Assembly: GCF_001469165.1 (NCBI RefSeq)
Contig: NZ_JABX01000006.1
Span: forward strand, 1-64,000
From: Thiohalocapsa sp. ML1
Lineage (GTDB): Bacteria; Pseudomonadota; Gammaproteobacteria; Chromatiales; Chromatiaceae
DNA: 64,000 bases
Reading direction: 5' to 3'
A program made the translations under genes and the position numbers. Shown here piece by piece: positions 47,719 to 57,347 of the stretch. Positions within the stretch are counted from its first letter, which is position 1, and each line of letters starts with the position of its first letter. The notes below the pieces were generated by a model, which saw only the letters and a program-made list of their open reading frames with translations, ran no database searches and was not told the origin of the DNA.

Positions 47719-48879
47719 ATGAACCCCCAGCAATCGACGGATCCCAGCGACGACGGCCTCGGCGGTGAGCAGCCGTTCATGTCTCACCTCGTGGAGCTGC
47801 GCGACCGCCTGCTGCGCATGGTCATCGCCATCGTCCTCGTGTTCGTGGTGCTGTTTCCCTTCGCGAACGACATCTACACCTTCGTCGCCGAGCCGATTCG
47901 CGCCCAGTTGCCGGCAGGCTCGCAGATGATCGCCACGCAGGTTGCCTCGCCCTTCCTGACGCCGTTCAAGCTGGCGCTCGTCGTGGCGGTGTTCATCGCG
48001 ATGCCCTATCTATTGTTCCAGTTCTGGGGCTTCGTCGCGCCGGGGCTCTATACCCACGAGAAGCGGCTCGCGCTGCCGTTGGTGGCCTCGAGCATCGTGC
48101 TTTTCTACTTGGGGATGGCCTTCGCGTACGTGGTCGTCTTCCCGCTGGTGTTCGGCTTCTTCACGGCGGTGACCCCGGACGGCGTGGCGCAGATGCCGGA
48201 TATCGAGTTTTATCTGGAGTTCGTGCTGAAGCTGTTCTTCGCCTTCGGCATTGCCTTCGAGATCCCCATCGCGACCATCCTACTCGTGGCCGTTGGGGCG
48301 ACGACGCCCGAGGCCCTTGCCGAGAAACGGCCCTATGTCATCGTCGGCGTCTTTATCGCCGGCATGCTGCTGACCCCGCCCGACGTGGTGAGCCAGACGC
48401 TGCTCGCGATACCCATGTGGATCTTGTTCGAGGCCGGCGTGTTCTTCTCGCGCTGGTTCCAGAAGCGCGGACCCGGCGCCGCGCCGCCGCCGTCCGGCGG
48501 TGGCAGCGCCTCCGGGGCAGCGCGATCCGCCGGCGGGAGCGGCGGCTGGAGCGTTGGCCGCGAGATCGACGGCGGCGACATCGACGAGCCCGGGCGCTAT
48601 CGGCCGATGACCGAGGCCGAAATGGAAGCTGAGCTCGACGCCATCGAGGCGGAGGAGGCCGCCGATGCCGAGGCGGATGCAGCGCTGCCGACACGGACCG
48701 GGCCGGCAAACAGCAAGCCCGCGGATCCGATCGAGGAGCTGATTCGCAGCGCCAACGAGCGCCGCGCCGATGGCGACCCGGCGTCCGCCCGCCATCTGCT
48801 TTATCTGGTGCTCGAGGAGGGCGACGCCGACCAACGGCGCGTCGCCCGCAACATCCTTGCCGACCTAGACCGGGATTGA
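47719..48879 (+). CDS. tatC: TatC translocase with FimV-like C-terminal extension
   Basis: The 386-residue protein carries a complete TatC core of six helices (GEQPFMSHLVELRDRLLRMV, ASPFLTPFKLALVVAVFIAM, PYLLFQFWGFVAPGLYTHEK) up to about residue 245. It then runs on through a glycine/serine/alanine linker (PPPSGGGSASGAARSAGGSG) into an acidic stretch, and ends at about 336-386 with DPIEELIRSANERRADGDPA, SARHLLYLVLEEGDADQRRV and ARNILADLDRD, which resembles the FimV C-terminal motif. Ordinary TatC proteins are about 240-260 residues. The tail is cytoplasmic in orientation if the helix number is even. Start at 47719 rather than 47701. Confidence 0.9.
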   Translation: MNPQQSTDPSDDGLGGEQPFMSHLVELRDRLLRMVIAIVLVFVVLFPFANDIYTFVAEPIRAQLPAGSQMIATQVASPFLTPFKLALVVAVFIAMPYLLFQFWGFVAPGLYTHEKRLALPLVASSIVLFYLGMAFAYVVVFPLVFGFFTAVTPDGVAQMPDIEFYLEFVLKLFFAFGIAFEIPIATILLVAVGATTPEALAEKRPYVIVGVFIAGMLLTPPDVVSQTLLAIPMWILFEAGVFFSRWFQKRGPGAAPPPSGGGSASGAARSAGGSGGWSVGREIDGGDIDEPGRYRPMTEAEMEAELDAIEAEEAADAEADAALPTRTGPANSKPADPIEELIRSANERRADGDPASARHLLYLVLEEGDADQRRVARNILADLDRD

Positions 48880-49169
48880 CGCCCCCCCGATCCCCGCGCT
48901 CGGGCAGCCCATCCCGGGCCAGGTCCACTTCCTCTGCCGTCGGCGCTACCCTTGGGTGCGGCCGAACTGCTTGGCGACCAAGCCGCATTCAGTTTTCGCT
49001 TCGGGGCAACTGCACTGATGCTCGGCGTCTGCCGTGGCCGCGCGACGGCCGCGCGGCGATCAGGTCCGGCGCGTTGGCGCGCTCGGTTGCGGCTACACTG
49101 GCACGTGCTTGGGCAAATGAGAGTCACTACGCCCAACACCGACAGCACACTACTGGAGGTTTGGACCAG
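48880..49169. other. Gap between tatC and the LysR gene
   Basis: No gene is seen. The last 60 bp include CACACTACTGGAGGTTTGG, the ribosome site of the LysR-type gene. No tRNA-like cloverleaf or palindromic element is evident. Confidence 0.5.
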
Positions 49170-50150
49170 ATGACATCCGCGCAGCAGATCCACTACAAGC
49201 AGAATCGACTGAAGCAGTTGCGGGCCTTTTGTCACGCGGCGCGCACCGGCAGCGTCAGTGCCGCGGCGGAGAAGATTTTTCTGAGCCAACCGACGGTTTC
49301 GCTGCAGATCCAGGCCCTCGAGCGCGAGCTCGATACGGTGCTGTTCGAGCGACGGGGTCCGAAGATTCGGCTCACACCGGAGGGCGAGCTGCTCTACGAG
49401 CTGGCCCAGCCGCTGGTGGAGGGCATGGACAAGCTGCACGAGACCTTCTCGGTGCACTGCGGCCGGGTCGATCAAGGCAGCCTAGACATCGCCGCCGGCG
49501 AGGCGACCATCCTTTACATCCTACCGGAGCCGGTGCGGCGCTTCGTGGATCAGTATCCGGGCATCGACCTGCGCCTGCACAACGTCACCGGCCGTGATGG
49601 ACTGGCCATGCTGCGTGCCGATCAGGTAGACATCGCCGTTGGCTCTATGCTGGAGATCCCTGATGACGTCACCTATCGCCCCGTGGTCACCTTCAGTCCC
49701 GCGCTCATCACGCCCGCGAACCACCCCCTTGCCAATAAGCAGGATGTGACGCTGGCCGAGATCGCCGAGTACGGGCTCATCCTGCCGCCGCGGCACCTCA
49801 GTACCTGGCGCACGGTCGATCTCATGTTCCGCCAGCAGGAGCTCGACTACAAGGTCACGCTGGAGGCCGGTGGTTGGGAAGTGATCAAGAAGTACGTCGA
49901 GCTCGGTCTCGGCATATCCATTGTCACCGATCTTTGCTTGACCGGGCGTGAACAGCTCGGCTGCGTGCCGCTGGAGCGCTATTTCCCGAAACGCAGTTAC
50001 GGTATCGTGCTTCGGCGCGGTAAGTTTCTATCGCCGCAGACAAAGCGTTTTCAGGAGATCATGGATCTGGTGTTCCCCGGCGAGGCAGGGGATCGGGGCG
50101 GTCGTCAGCGCCGGGGTGAGGGCGATCTCGGGGACGGCCTGATGGGCTGA
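49170..50150 (+). CDS. LysR-family regulator, CysB-like
   Basis: The 326-residue protein has the LysR helix-turn-helix (LKQLRAFCHAARTGSVSAAA, SQPTVSLQIQALERELDTVL) followed by two periplasmic-binding-like lobes (ILPEPVRRFVDQYPGIDLRL, ADQVDIAVGSMLEIPDDVTY, GWEVIKKYVELGLGISIVTD). The C-terminus resembles CysB/Cbl-type regulators rather than CbbR, but ligand is unknown. The start at 49170 follows GGAGG. It stands alone; neither sulfur nor nitrogen target genes are next to it. Confidence 0.88.
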   Translation: MTSAQQIHYKQNRLKQLRAFCHAARTGSVSAAAEKIFLSQPTVSLQIQALERELDTVLFERRGPKIRLTPEGELLYELAQPLVEGMDKLHETFSVHCGRVDQGSLDIAAGEATILYILPEPVRRFVDQYPGIDLRLHNVTGRDGLAMLRADQVDIAVGSMLEIPDDVTYRPVVTFSPALITPANHPLANKQDVTLAEIAEYGLILPPRHLSTWRTVDLMFRQQELDYKVTLEAGGWEVIKKYVELGLGISIVTDLCLTGREQLGCVPLERYFPKRSYGIVLRRGKFLSPQTKRFQEIMDLVFPGEAGDRGGRQRRGEGDLGDGLMG

Positions 50151-50439
50151 GTCGAGCGCGGCGGGCAAGCTGTGCGGCGAGCCGCGGCGCGCTGCTCGCC
50201 ATCTGCCGACAGGCTTTGGCACGAATAGTGTGCAGCGTGGTGTCCGTTTGCGGCGGGTGGCCCAGGGTCCGCGCGGCCAGTCCCGAAGCGCGTTTTCGCG
50301 TTCCGCTCGGTCTCGACACCCCCCGATCGGCGCAGCCCACACGAGAAGTGTTCGGAATCGCATGGAACCCCTTGATTCCTACATGGATTCCGGTTTCGTT
50401 GTGTACCAAGCGCATTCCGACCTTAATTATCCTTATTGA

Positions 50440-50808
50440 ATGACACTGAACAAACAAATCGGCCAGCGTCTCCGATCAGCACGGCTGGCCCACAAATACA
50501 GCCTGGCAGAGCTCGCCTCCCGCACGCGGACGCTCTCGAAGTCGCGCATCAGCAACTACGAGCAGGGCATCCGGCGCATGGGCATTGAAGAAGCGCAGGA
50601 GCTCTCCGAGGCCCTTGAGGGGATCACCCCGGCATACCTGCTGTGCCTGGATGACACCTCGCCATTGTCCGAAGAGGAATGGCAGCTCATTCAGCGCTAC
50701 CGCCGGACGGACGGACGCGGGCGCGCGCTGATCCAGCAGATCGCGGACAATCAGGGGCAATACGTCGTCAACCGCGACAAGGATGCGCGGGATAACGACC
50801 AGCCTTGA
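50440..50808 (+). CDS. XRE-family helix-turn-helix protein
   Basis: The 122-residue protein has an N-terminal HTH (IGQRLRSARLAHKYSLAELA, LSKSRISNYEQGIRRMGIEE) and a polar C-terminal half (DTSPLSEEEWQLIQRYRRTD, LIQQIADNQGQYVVNRDKD) in which EEWQLIQRYR resembles the linker of phage-type repressors but no LexA-type peptidase domain follows. No Shine-Dalgarno sequence precedes the ATG at 50440, so translation may be leaderless. It could repress a nearby cryptic element; none was identified. Confidence 0.85.
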   Translation: MTLNKQIGQRLRSARLAHKYSLAELASRTRTLSKSRISNYEQGIRRMGIEEAQELSEALEGITPAYLLCLDDTSPLSEEEWQLIQRYRRTDGRGRALIQQIADNQGQYVVNRDKDARDNDQP

Positions 50809-51466
50809 TCCTTGTCATGTCAGCACCTGATTAGAAAGGAAGCGCAGCCAGCTTCAGATTCCCGGCAGAATCAGCATTCTGCGCAACCGGCCGGTCTACG
50901 TTTGCCGGCTCTGCCGCTCTGCGTAGTCAGCTTTCTGACAACGTGATGTGTCTAGCAGAAGCATCTTGCTAATCAGGTGTCAGCATGTCGGGGTCATCAC
51001 TCCCGAGTGGTTCCTGACCCTATCCTCCTAGACGGCTCAGCATTCTCGTGGCCCAGTGGCATGTCGTGTCGATAGCGATTTCGATGGGCTCGATGTCGGG
51101 CTTCGCTGCGCTGCCTTGATCCCGGGAGAGTACCGGTAGTGTCTGAACCGTCATGAGGGTCTGACCCCTGCGCTAGAACCGGGACCCGGAACCCGGAACC
51201 CGGAAGGGGTGGACGAAGGCGCTGCTCGTCGTCGTGAGCGCAGGATTCAAAATTCGATTTCGACGACGATAATTTCGACCATTCGTCCAACTGGCGGTGG
51301 CAGGGATCAAGCAGAACGCGGGTTTACCGCCCATTTTGGCAGCGTTTCCCCGGCAGCCATCGTTCACACTGCTTTGACCGCATCCCCCGCGCCCATTACA
51401 GTTGCGCCGCCGGCCTGCTGGGGCTAGGCACATTCTTGGTTGAGTGTACGGTTGGGCGGACAGAAG
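50809..51466. repeat. Gene-free region with GAAATC-family repeat
   Basis: No gene is seen in 658 bp. Positions about 51062-51160 hold GTCGATAGCGATTTCGATGG, CTTCGCTGCGCTG, GATCCCGGGAGAGTACCGGT and GTGTCTGAACCGTCA, matching 62000-62085. Then come a GGGTCTGACCCC motif like that beside the MITEs and four short CCCGGAA repeats (51180-51207). Confidence 0.6.
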
Positions 51467-52693
51467 ATGTGTAACGGTTTATACGCGCGGGCGGCGCGCA
51501 CTGCTGGGCCGGGCGCCCTTTGGTTGCTTGGCGCCGTCGGGCTCTTGACGCTCCTGATGTCGGGCTGTGCGGGCAAGGGGGACGCACGGGACGATGGGGT
51601 GCCCTTCGTCCAGTCGGCCGAGTTTCCCATGCCGGCGGGGCTGGAAGACAACGTGGCCTTCTGGCGGAACGTCTACGCGAAGTGGGGGCGCGACAAGGTC
51701 ATCATCCATGACGATGAGCACATGGGCGTCATCTACCAGGTCGCGCAGTTGCCAGGGCCCATCGAGGAGGTCTACACGCCCGCGCAAAAGGATTATGTGC
51801 GGAGCTTGAGCGAGAGCTGGAGGGCTCGGCTTCGCGCCCTGGAGCGGCGCGTTGCGGAGCGCGCGCGACTGAGTGCCGAGGAGAAGCAGCTCAAGGCGCA
51901 GCTCGAGCAGAAGGGCGGGCCGGGCGCAGTCTTTGGTGCGGACGAGCGCGTGCGCAGCCAGCGCGGCGTGCGCGAGCGCTATCGCGGCGGCCTCGAGCGC
52001 AGCGGGCGCTGGGAGCCGGCCTTCCAGGACGTGTTTCGCCGGCATGGGCTCCCGGAGGATCTGGCCCTGCTGCCGCATGTGGAGTCGTCGTTCCAGGCCA
52101 ACGCCCGCTCCAGCGCCGGCGCGTCCGGGATGTGGCAGTTCATCCGCTCCACCGGCAAGAGCTACATGACGGTCAACTCGTCCATCGACGAGCGCCTCGA
52201 CCCCGTCGTGGCCGCCGATGCCGCGGCACGCTACCTGAAAAACTCCTACTCCAAGCTCCACAACTGGCCTATGGCGCTTACGTCCTACAACCACGGTCTT
52301 GGCGGCATGATGCGCGCAAAGGAGCGCTACGGCACCGATTTTGCCCGCATCGTCCGCGATTACGACGGGAAATATTTCGGCTTTGCGTCGCGCAACTTCT
52401 ATGCGCAGTTCCTGGCCGCGCGCCACGTCGCGCGCAACGCGGATCGGTACTTCCCGGAAGGGCTTCGCTTCGAGCCGCCGCTGCGCGACCAGTCGGTGCG
52501 ACTGCCCTATGCGCTGACCGTGGATGAGTTGTCGCGCCGTTACCGCGTGCCGCCGTCGGCGCTGCTGGCACGCAATCTCGCCTGGCTCGCGCCGATCCGC
52601 AACGGCTCGCGGCCGGTGCCCGCGGGCAGCAAGGTGTGGCTGCCGGAAGGCGCTGCGCGGGCGCAGGGCGCACTGCGCGCGAGTGCGTTCTGA
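51467..52693 (+). CDS. Membrane-bound lytic transglycosylase, MltD-like
   Basis: The 408-residue lipoprotein has a signal peptide with lipobox MSGCAG, and a GH23 domain: [20 protein letters not shown] carries the catalytic glutamate, then [61 protein letters not shown] single LysM-like segment lies at the C-terminus ([20 protein letters not shown]). It cleaves peptidoglycan in the periplasm. The stop overlaps the start of rlpA (TGATG), so both are one operon. Confidence 0.92.
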   Translation: MCNGLYARAARTAGPGALWLLGAVGLLTLLMSGCAGKGDARDDGVPFVQSAEFPMPAGLEDNVAFWRNVYAKWGRDKVIIHDDEHMGVIYQVAQLPGPIEEVYTPAQKDYVRSLSESWRARLRALERRVAERARLSAEEKQLKAQLEQKGGPGAVFGADERVRSQRGVRERYRGGLERSGRWEPAFQDVFRRHGLPEDLALLPHVESSFQANARSSAGASGMWQFIRSTGKSYMTVNSSIDERLDPVVAADAAARYLKNSYSKLHNWPMALTSYNHGLGGMMRAKERYGTDFARIVRDYDGKYFGFASRNFYAQFLAARHVARNADRYFPEGLRFEPPLRDQSVRLPYALTVDELSRRYRVPPSALLARNLAWLAPIRNGSRPVPAGSKVWLPEGAARAQGALRASAF

Positions 52694-53172
52694 TGAGCGC
52701 GGCGCGGCTCTCGACGGCGGCCGACTGGGCGACTCGCCAGCGCACGGCAATGGGATGCGCCGCGCTGCTGCTCGCGCTGTCCTCTATGCTGTCGCCGGCC
52801 CCGGCGCTTGCGGCCGGGGAGGGTATGGCGTCGTATTACGGCGCGGGCTTTCATGGCCGACGCACGGCGAGCGGTCAGCGCTTCGATCAGCACGCGATGA
52901 CCGCCGCCCACCGCACGCTCGGGTTTGGCACCCGGGTGCGCGTCACGGACAAGCGCACCGGCCGCAGCGTCGTCGTGACCATCAACGATCGCGGCCCATT
53001 CAAGCGCGGTCGGATCATCGACCTGTCCCGCGGCGCGGCGCAGCGGCTCGGCATCGTGGCGGCGGGGGTGGCGCCGGTGCGTGTGGAAGTGCTCGGGCGC
53101 GAGCCCCTCGCCGGGCGGATCATGCACACGGGCGCCAGCCGCGAGGCATCGCTGTTGCGCGAGCTGTTCTAG
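52693..53172 (+). CDS. rlpA: RlpA-like septal ring protein
   Basis: The 159-residue product has a signal peptide ([17 protein letters not shown]) and a double-psi beta-barrel domain: [67 protein letters not shown]. The family cleaves or binds denuded glycan strands. No SPOR domain follows, unlike long RlpA proteins. The start overlaps the preceding transglycosylase stop by one base, indicating co-translation. Confidence 0.9.
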   Translation: MSAARLSTAADWATRQRTAMGCAALLLALSSMLSPAPALAAGEGMASYYGAGFHGRRTASGQRFDQHAMTAAHRTLGFGTRVRVTDKRTGRSVVVTINDRGPFKRGRIIDLSRGAAQRLGIVAAGVAPVRVEVLGREPLAGRIMHTGASREASLLRELF

Positions 53173-53234
53173 CATCGCCAGGCTGCCGCACTCGCCCGCC
53201 GGCTGCTCCGGCAGCATTCGGAGATAACCGCCCC

Positions 53235-53804
53235 ATGTCCATCAAGTCCGACCGCTGGATCCGTCGCATGGCGGAGCAACACCGCCTCATCGAGCCGTTC
53301 GAGCCCGCTCAGGTGCGTGAGGCGGCCGACGGGCGCCGGGTCATCTCCTATGGGACCTCGAGCTACGGCTACGACATCCGCTGCGCGGGCGAATTCAAGA
53401 TCTTCACCAACATCAACTCCGCCGTGGTTGACCCGAAGCAGTTCGACTCCTCCAGCTTCGTGGATCTGCAGGCCGACGTCTGCATCATCCCGCCGAACTC
53501 CTTCGCGCTGGCGCGCACGGTGGAGTACCTGCGGATTCCGCGCAATGTGCTGACCATTTGTCTGGGCAAGTCCACGTACGCCCGCTGCGGCATCATCGTC
53601 AACGTGACGCCGCTGGAGCCGGAGTGGGAAGGTCACGTGACCCTGGAGTTCTCGAACACCACGCCGCTGCCGGCCAAGATCTACGCCAACGAGGGCGTTG
53701 CGCAGATCCTGTTCCTGGAGTCCGACGAGCCCTGCGAGACCTCCTACCTCGACCGCGGCGGCAAGTATCACAAGCAGACCGGGGTCACGCTGCCGAAGCC
53801 CTGA
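53235..53804 (+). CDS. dcd: dCTP deaminase
   Basis: The 189-residue trimeric enzyme converts dCTP to dUTP. Motifs are [60 protein letters not shown] and [20 protein letters not shown], with the Dcd glutamate in the latter. Start at 53235. It lies 62 bp after rlpA. A palindromic hairpin follows at 53826-53845. Confidence 0.96.
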   Translation: MSIKSDRWIRRMAEQHRLIEPFEPAQVREAADGRRVISYGTSSYGYDIRCAGEFKIFTNINSAVVDPKQFDSSSFVDLQADVCIIPPNSFALARTVEYLRIPRNVLTICLGKSTYARCGIIVNVTPLEPEWEGHVTLEFSNTTPLPAKIYANEGVAQILFLESDEPCETSYLDRGGKYHKQTGVTLPKP

Positions 53805-53825
53805 TCCCGCCGTGACGGCCCGGAG

Positions 53826-53845
53826 AGCCGACCTCCAGGTCGGCT
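53826..53845. terminator. Palindromic hairpin after dcd
   Basis: AGCCGACCT-CC-AGGTCGGCT is a perfect nine-bp stem, 22 bp after the dcd stop. It lacks a T-run, so it may be a repeat or weak terminator. Confidence 0.5.
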
Positions 53846-53959
53846 TCCGACAGCCGTGCACCCGTCAGCACCTCGGAAATCCGATGCTGACCCCGATGAC
53901 GGCCACTCCGACGACTCGGCGCCAAGCGCAACCGGTCTCGGGCCTTCCGTCGCGAAGCA

Positions 53960-55606
53960 TCAGCGCGAGTTGCCGCCCTCCGCCACCCCGTCGGCAACGT
54001 AACGGTACAGCCGCCAGCCTTGGATGGGATCTGGGCAGCCTGCCGCCTCCCAGGGCGCGCCGCCGGCAACCACCATGAGCGGCTGGCCGCGACACTGGAA
54101 CAGACTTCGCGTCTCGACGGCCCTGAACCCCGGGATCTCCGGCGGCGCGAACTTGTAGGCGACGAGCCAAAAGCCCGTTGCCTGCAGCGCGCCCATCTCC
54201 GGCATCGCCACGAGCCGCCAGCGGCTGTACTCGGACGGCCGTGCGATGTTGGGCCACTGGCCGACGCCGAGCTCGGGCGCATAGAAATTCAGCATCGCGG
54301 CGAACGGATAGCGATCGGCGAAAACAGGCGCCGACAGCGTCGTCGCATAGGCGGCCAACGCCGGGTAGCCGTAGCTCTCGCGCAGGATGCGTTGAGAGGC
54401 GTCCGGCAGCGGCAGCGACGCGGTGGCCGCATGCAGCGCGTACAGGCTGACCAGCATCAGGTTGCCGGCCGCGGCAATCAGCACCCGGCGTCCGAGTGGC
54501 GCGAGCAGTGCGGCCGCCAGCGGCACGGCGCCGATGAGGTAGGTTGCCGACCAGTTGGCCTCGACGTCCCCCTTCAGCGCCAGCAGCGAGAACAGCGCGA
54601 GCGGAAACACCGCCGCTGCGACCAAGAGTGTGCGGGCGGGCTGGTCGAACCAGCGTGCAGCGGTATCGATGGCGCGGCGCGGTCCGCCGCGCCGCCACAG
54701 CGACGCCGCCAGCGGCAGCAGCAACAGCCCCCAGAAAGCGAGCTGCGCGCCGAGGAAACCCGCGAGGCTCGCGAGGCGCTCGGCCGGGGTGTCGGGTCCG
54801 CCGTCCGGGGGCGAGTAGGAGAACGCGCCGACCGCCGGTGGCAGGCTGTCCGCCGGGAGCTCGAAGCCCCCCGTATCGGTGGCGAACCCATGGCCGAATT
54901 GGAAGCGCAGGCTGATCCAGTCGTTGTTCGCGTTCCAGATCAGGTTTGGCGAGAAGACCAGCAGCGCCAGCAGGCCGCCCAGGTAAGGCCAGGGCGTCGC
55001 GAGCGCGCGGCGGTCCGCGGCGAGCATCGCCCAGAGGAACACCGGCCCGATGAGCACCATGCTGTACTTGCCGAGCAGCCCGAGGCCGGTGGCAAGCCCG
55101 GCCGTGAGCCAGCGGCGGCGATCGTGCCGCAGCGCCGCCAGTGCCTCGTGCAGCGCGAGCGCCCAACACAGGGTCAGCACCGTGTCCGGCGTCGTGATGA
55201 CGCCGCCGATGAGACCGGGCAGCGTCCCCACGGCCAGCACCAGCGCGAGCAGCAGCCCGTCGCCCCGACGCAGTCCGCAGGCGCGGTAGAAGCGCCAGAG
55301 GATCAGCAGCGTCAACAGCCCGGCGAGCACGGCGCCGAGCCGCGCCGCGAACGCAGAGCCCGGCTCCAGCCGCGTGCCTAGGCCGAGCAGCGCGACGCCC
55401 GGCGGATGGTCGAAGTAGCCCCAGGCCAGTGCCCGAGCCCAGTGGAAGTAATACGCCTCATCCTGCGTGACAGGCACGAGCGCGGCCACCGCGAGCCGCC
55501 ACAGCGTGATCCCGAGGATCAGCCCGAGCGGCAGCAGCGGCGAGAACAGACGGGCTTTGCCCGCGGGCGCTGGTCCTGTGGGGGAGGCTAGCAAGGCGTT
55601 GGGCAT
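53960..55606 (-). CDS. ArnT-like glycosyltransferase (GT39)
   Basis: The 548-residue protein has about 12 membrane helices and a DEAYYFHWARALAWGYFDHP motif, with QDEAYY and the DHPP loop typical of ArnT/PMT family (GT39) undecaprenyl-phosphate-sugar or polyprenol-sugar transferases. A large periplasmic C-terminal part follows (YPFAAMLNFYAPELGVGQWP). It is not close enough to name ArnT. It probably modifies lipid A or another envelope glycan. The next genes, on the same strand, are a lipoprotein, PAP2 phosphatase and GT4. Confidence 0.8.
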   Translation of the reverse strand: MPNALLASPTGPAPAGKARLFSPLLPLGLILGITLWRLAVAALVPVTQDEAYYFHWARALAWGYFDHPPGVALLGLGTRLEPGSAFAARLGAVLAGLLTLLILWRFYRACGLRRGDGLLLALVLAVGTLPGLIGGVITTPDTVLTLCWALALHEALAALRHDRRRWLTAGLATGLGLLGKYSMVLIGPVFLWAMLAADRRALATPWPYLGGLLALLVFSPNLIWNANNDWISLRFQFGHGFATDTGGFELPADSLPPAVGAFSYSPPDGGPDTPAERLASLAGFLGAQLAFWGLLLLPLAASLWRRGGPRRAIDTAARWFDQPARTLLVAAAVFPLALFSLLALKGDVEANWSATYLIGAVPLAAALLAPLGRRVLIAAAGNLMLVSLYALHAATASLPLPDASQRILRESYGYPALAAYATTLSAPVFADRYPFAAMLNFYAPELGVGQWPNIARPSEYSRWRLVAMPEMGALQATGFWLVAYKFAPPEIPGFRAVETRSLFQCRGQPLMVVAGGAPWEAAGCPDPIQGWRLYRYVADGVAEGGNSR

Positions 55607-55656
55607 GGCGACAAGCGCCCGCGCGCGCCGCGGCGTGACCTCGGGCGCAGAAGGTG

Positions 55657-56358
55657 CTACCTGCGCTGGATGCGCGGGCAGCCGTTCGCGCGCAACTGTT
55701 GCGCCACGAGGGTGCGAATGCGTTGCTGCTCGTCGGCGAGCTGCGGCGGCGGCGCGGGCGAGCGGCCGAGCATGGACTCCGCCTGGCGCAGATCGTTGCA
55801 GCGCGAGCGCCCCGCAGGCAGCAATGCCGCCCGATAGGTGTGCGCCGAGGCGCCATACAGGAAGCCGAGCGCACTGCCGGCGACCTCGCGGCGCGCGTCC
55901 TGCGCCGCCATCAGGAGCTTCTCGTTCTCGCGGTCAAGCTTCTTTTCCTTCCCGTCGTCGAGGCGGTTGCGTCGCTCGCTCAGGGTCAGCAGCAGCCCGC
56001 CGTGGTAGGACACGCGGCTCGTTGCATTGCGGTCCGGCTGTAGCTCCAGGGCTTTGCGATAGCCGGCCTCGGCGCAGTCGAGCAGCTCGCGCACCTTGGC
56101 GTCCTGCGCGGAGGCGGTCACCGGCTGCTGGATCGCGAGCTTCAGGCAGGCATCCCCCTTCACGGCATGGGACTTAGCGCACTCCTCGGTGCGGGTATTG
56201 CAGCGAATGTTGGTGACCGCAATGCTATGAAAGTCGCCGGCGACGGCTCTGGCCGTCATGGCCTCGTTGAGCTCTTTCTGATCGGCCGTGCCGGCGCAGC
56301 CCGTCAGCGCAGTCGTCGCGACCGCCGCCGCGAGCAAGAAGAAGTACCCAGATCTCAC
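55657..56358 (-). CDS. Lipoprotein of unknown function
   Basis: The 233-residue product has a signal peptide with lipobox LTGCAG. The rest is helical and charged, with TPR-like stretches (VRELLDCAEAGYRKALELQP) and LTLSERRNRLDDGKEKKLDR, ENEKLLMAAQDARREVAGSA. I do not recognise the family. It has five or more cysteines in the mature part (RCNTRTEECAKS, GDACL, LDCAEAG), which could form disulfides in the periplasm. It sits 50 bp from the GT39 gene. Confidence 0.7.
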   Translation of the reverse strand: MRSGYFFLLAAAVATTALTGCAGTADQKELNEAMTARAVAGDFHSIAVTNIRCNTRTEECAKSHAVKGDACLKLAIQQPVTASAQDAKVRELLDCAEAGYRKALELQPDRNATSRVSYHGGLLLTLSERRNRLDDGKEKKLDRENEKLLMAAQDARREVAGSALGFLYGASAHTYRAALLPAGRSRCNDLRQAESMLGRSPAPPPQLADEQQRIRTLVAQQLRANGCPRIQRR

Positions 56359-56449
56359 GCAAGCCCGCTCCGCAGTTCAGCCTAATCCAATGGGTCCCGG
56401 CCGCCGGGCGTCTGCGCCGACGGCGTCAAGCCGGCAATCATCGCACAGT

Positions 56450-57235
56450 TCAGCGCAACTGCCGCTCGCCGTTGGCCGCGTCCGGGCGTGTCTCCGGATC
56501 CTCTGCGCGGCAGAAAAGGTGCCGCAGCAGCAGGTAGCCAAGCAGCACCAGGAACATGGACGCCAGCACATCGCTCAGAAAATGCCCGCCCGCGGCCATC
56601 CGCGCCAATCCCACCAGCGCCGTGTAAAGCACCGCCGCGATGAACCAGCCCGAGCGCGGACCGCCGAGCAGGTGCGCGACGGCGATCAGGTACGCGGCCG
56701 CCGCGACATGCCCGGAACAGAAGGAGCCCCCCCGCGCGCCCGTGTGCACGAAGGCCGGCGTAAAGGGGCGGTCTCCGCCGAGGGCGCTCACCTGCACCGG
56801 CCGCGCCCGCCCCCAGTGCTCCTTGAAGATCTGGTTGACCACGAGCCCCGGCAGCAGGGCGAGCAGGCACAGCAGGAGCGCGAGCTTGCGCCCGCTGAGC
56901 CCGAGCAGCGCCGCGGCGCCCCGGCGGCGCTGGCGGCGGTTCAGGACCCAGACCAGGATCAGGGCCAGGTTGCCCGCGACCATCAGCACCTCCACCGAGT
57001 GGTAGAGGAGGCGCTCCCAGGGTGTACCCAGCGCCTCGAAGCCTGCGCCTGGTGTGTAGAACCAGCCGGCGACGGCCAGATCGATGCCGGGGAAGGCGAG
57101 CATGAGATTCGCAAAGGCCAGGAACAGCAGCAGCCAGCCGATGGGGATGCCGGCCACGGGCTCTCGCAGCGATGGCAGCCAGCGCTTCGTGCGCTCGCGC
57201 ATGAAGCCCCAGGGGCCGTTCAGCAGATCCAGCAT
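56450..57235 (-). CDS. PAP2-family membrane phosphatase
   Basis: The 261-residue protein has about six membrane helices and the three PAP2 motifs: KEHWGRARP, CSGHVAAAAYLI and LARMAAGGHFLSDVLASMFL, with the conserved histidines. Such proteins dephosphorylate lipid phosphates, e.g. undecaprenyl pyrophosphate or phosphatidate. In a glycan region this suggests recycling of the polyprenyl carrier. Substrate cannot be read from sequence. Confidence 0.88.
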   Translation of the reverse strand: MLDLLNGPWGFMRERTKRWLPSLREPVAGIPIGWLLLFLAFANLMLAFPGIDLAVAGWFYTPGAGFEALGTPWERLLYHSVEVLMVAGNLALILVWVLNRRQRRRGAAALLGLSGRKLALLLCLLALLPGLVVNQIFKEHWGRARPVQVSALGGDRPFTPAFVHTGARGGSFCSGHVAAAAYLIAVAHLLGGPRSGWFIAAVLYTALVGLARMAAGGHFLSDVLASMFLVLLGYLLLRHLFCRAEDPETRPDAANGERQLR

Positions 57236-57347
57236 GGCATCGTCGCGGGTGGGTCGGTAGGTCGCCCGTGGCGGGGTTCGCGCAGGGTCGGCGCCGGCAG
57301 TTTAGCGGCTGCAGCGCGGCCTGGCGCGGGCGCGGTGCCGGCCAGAC

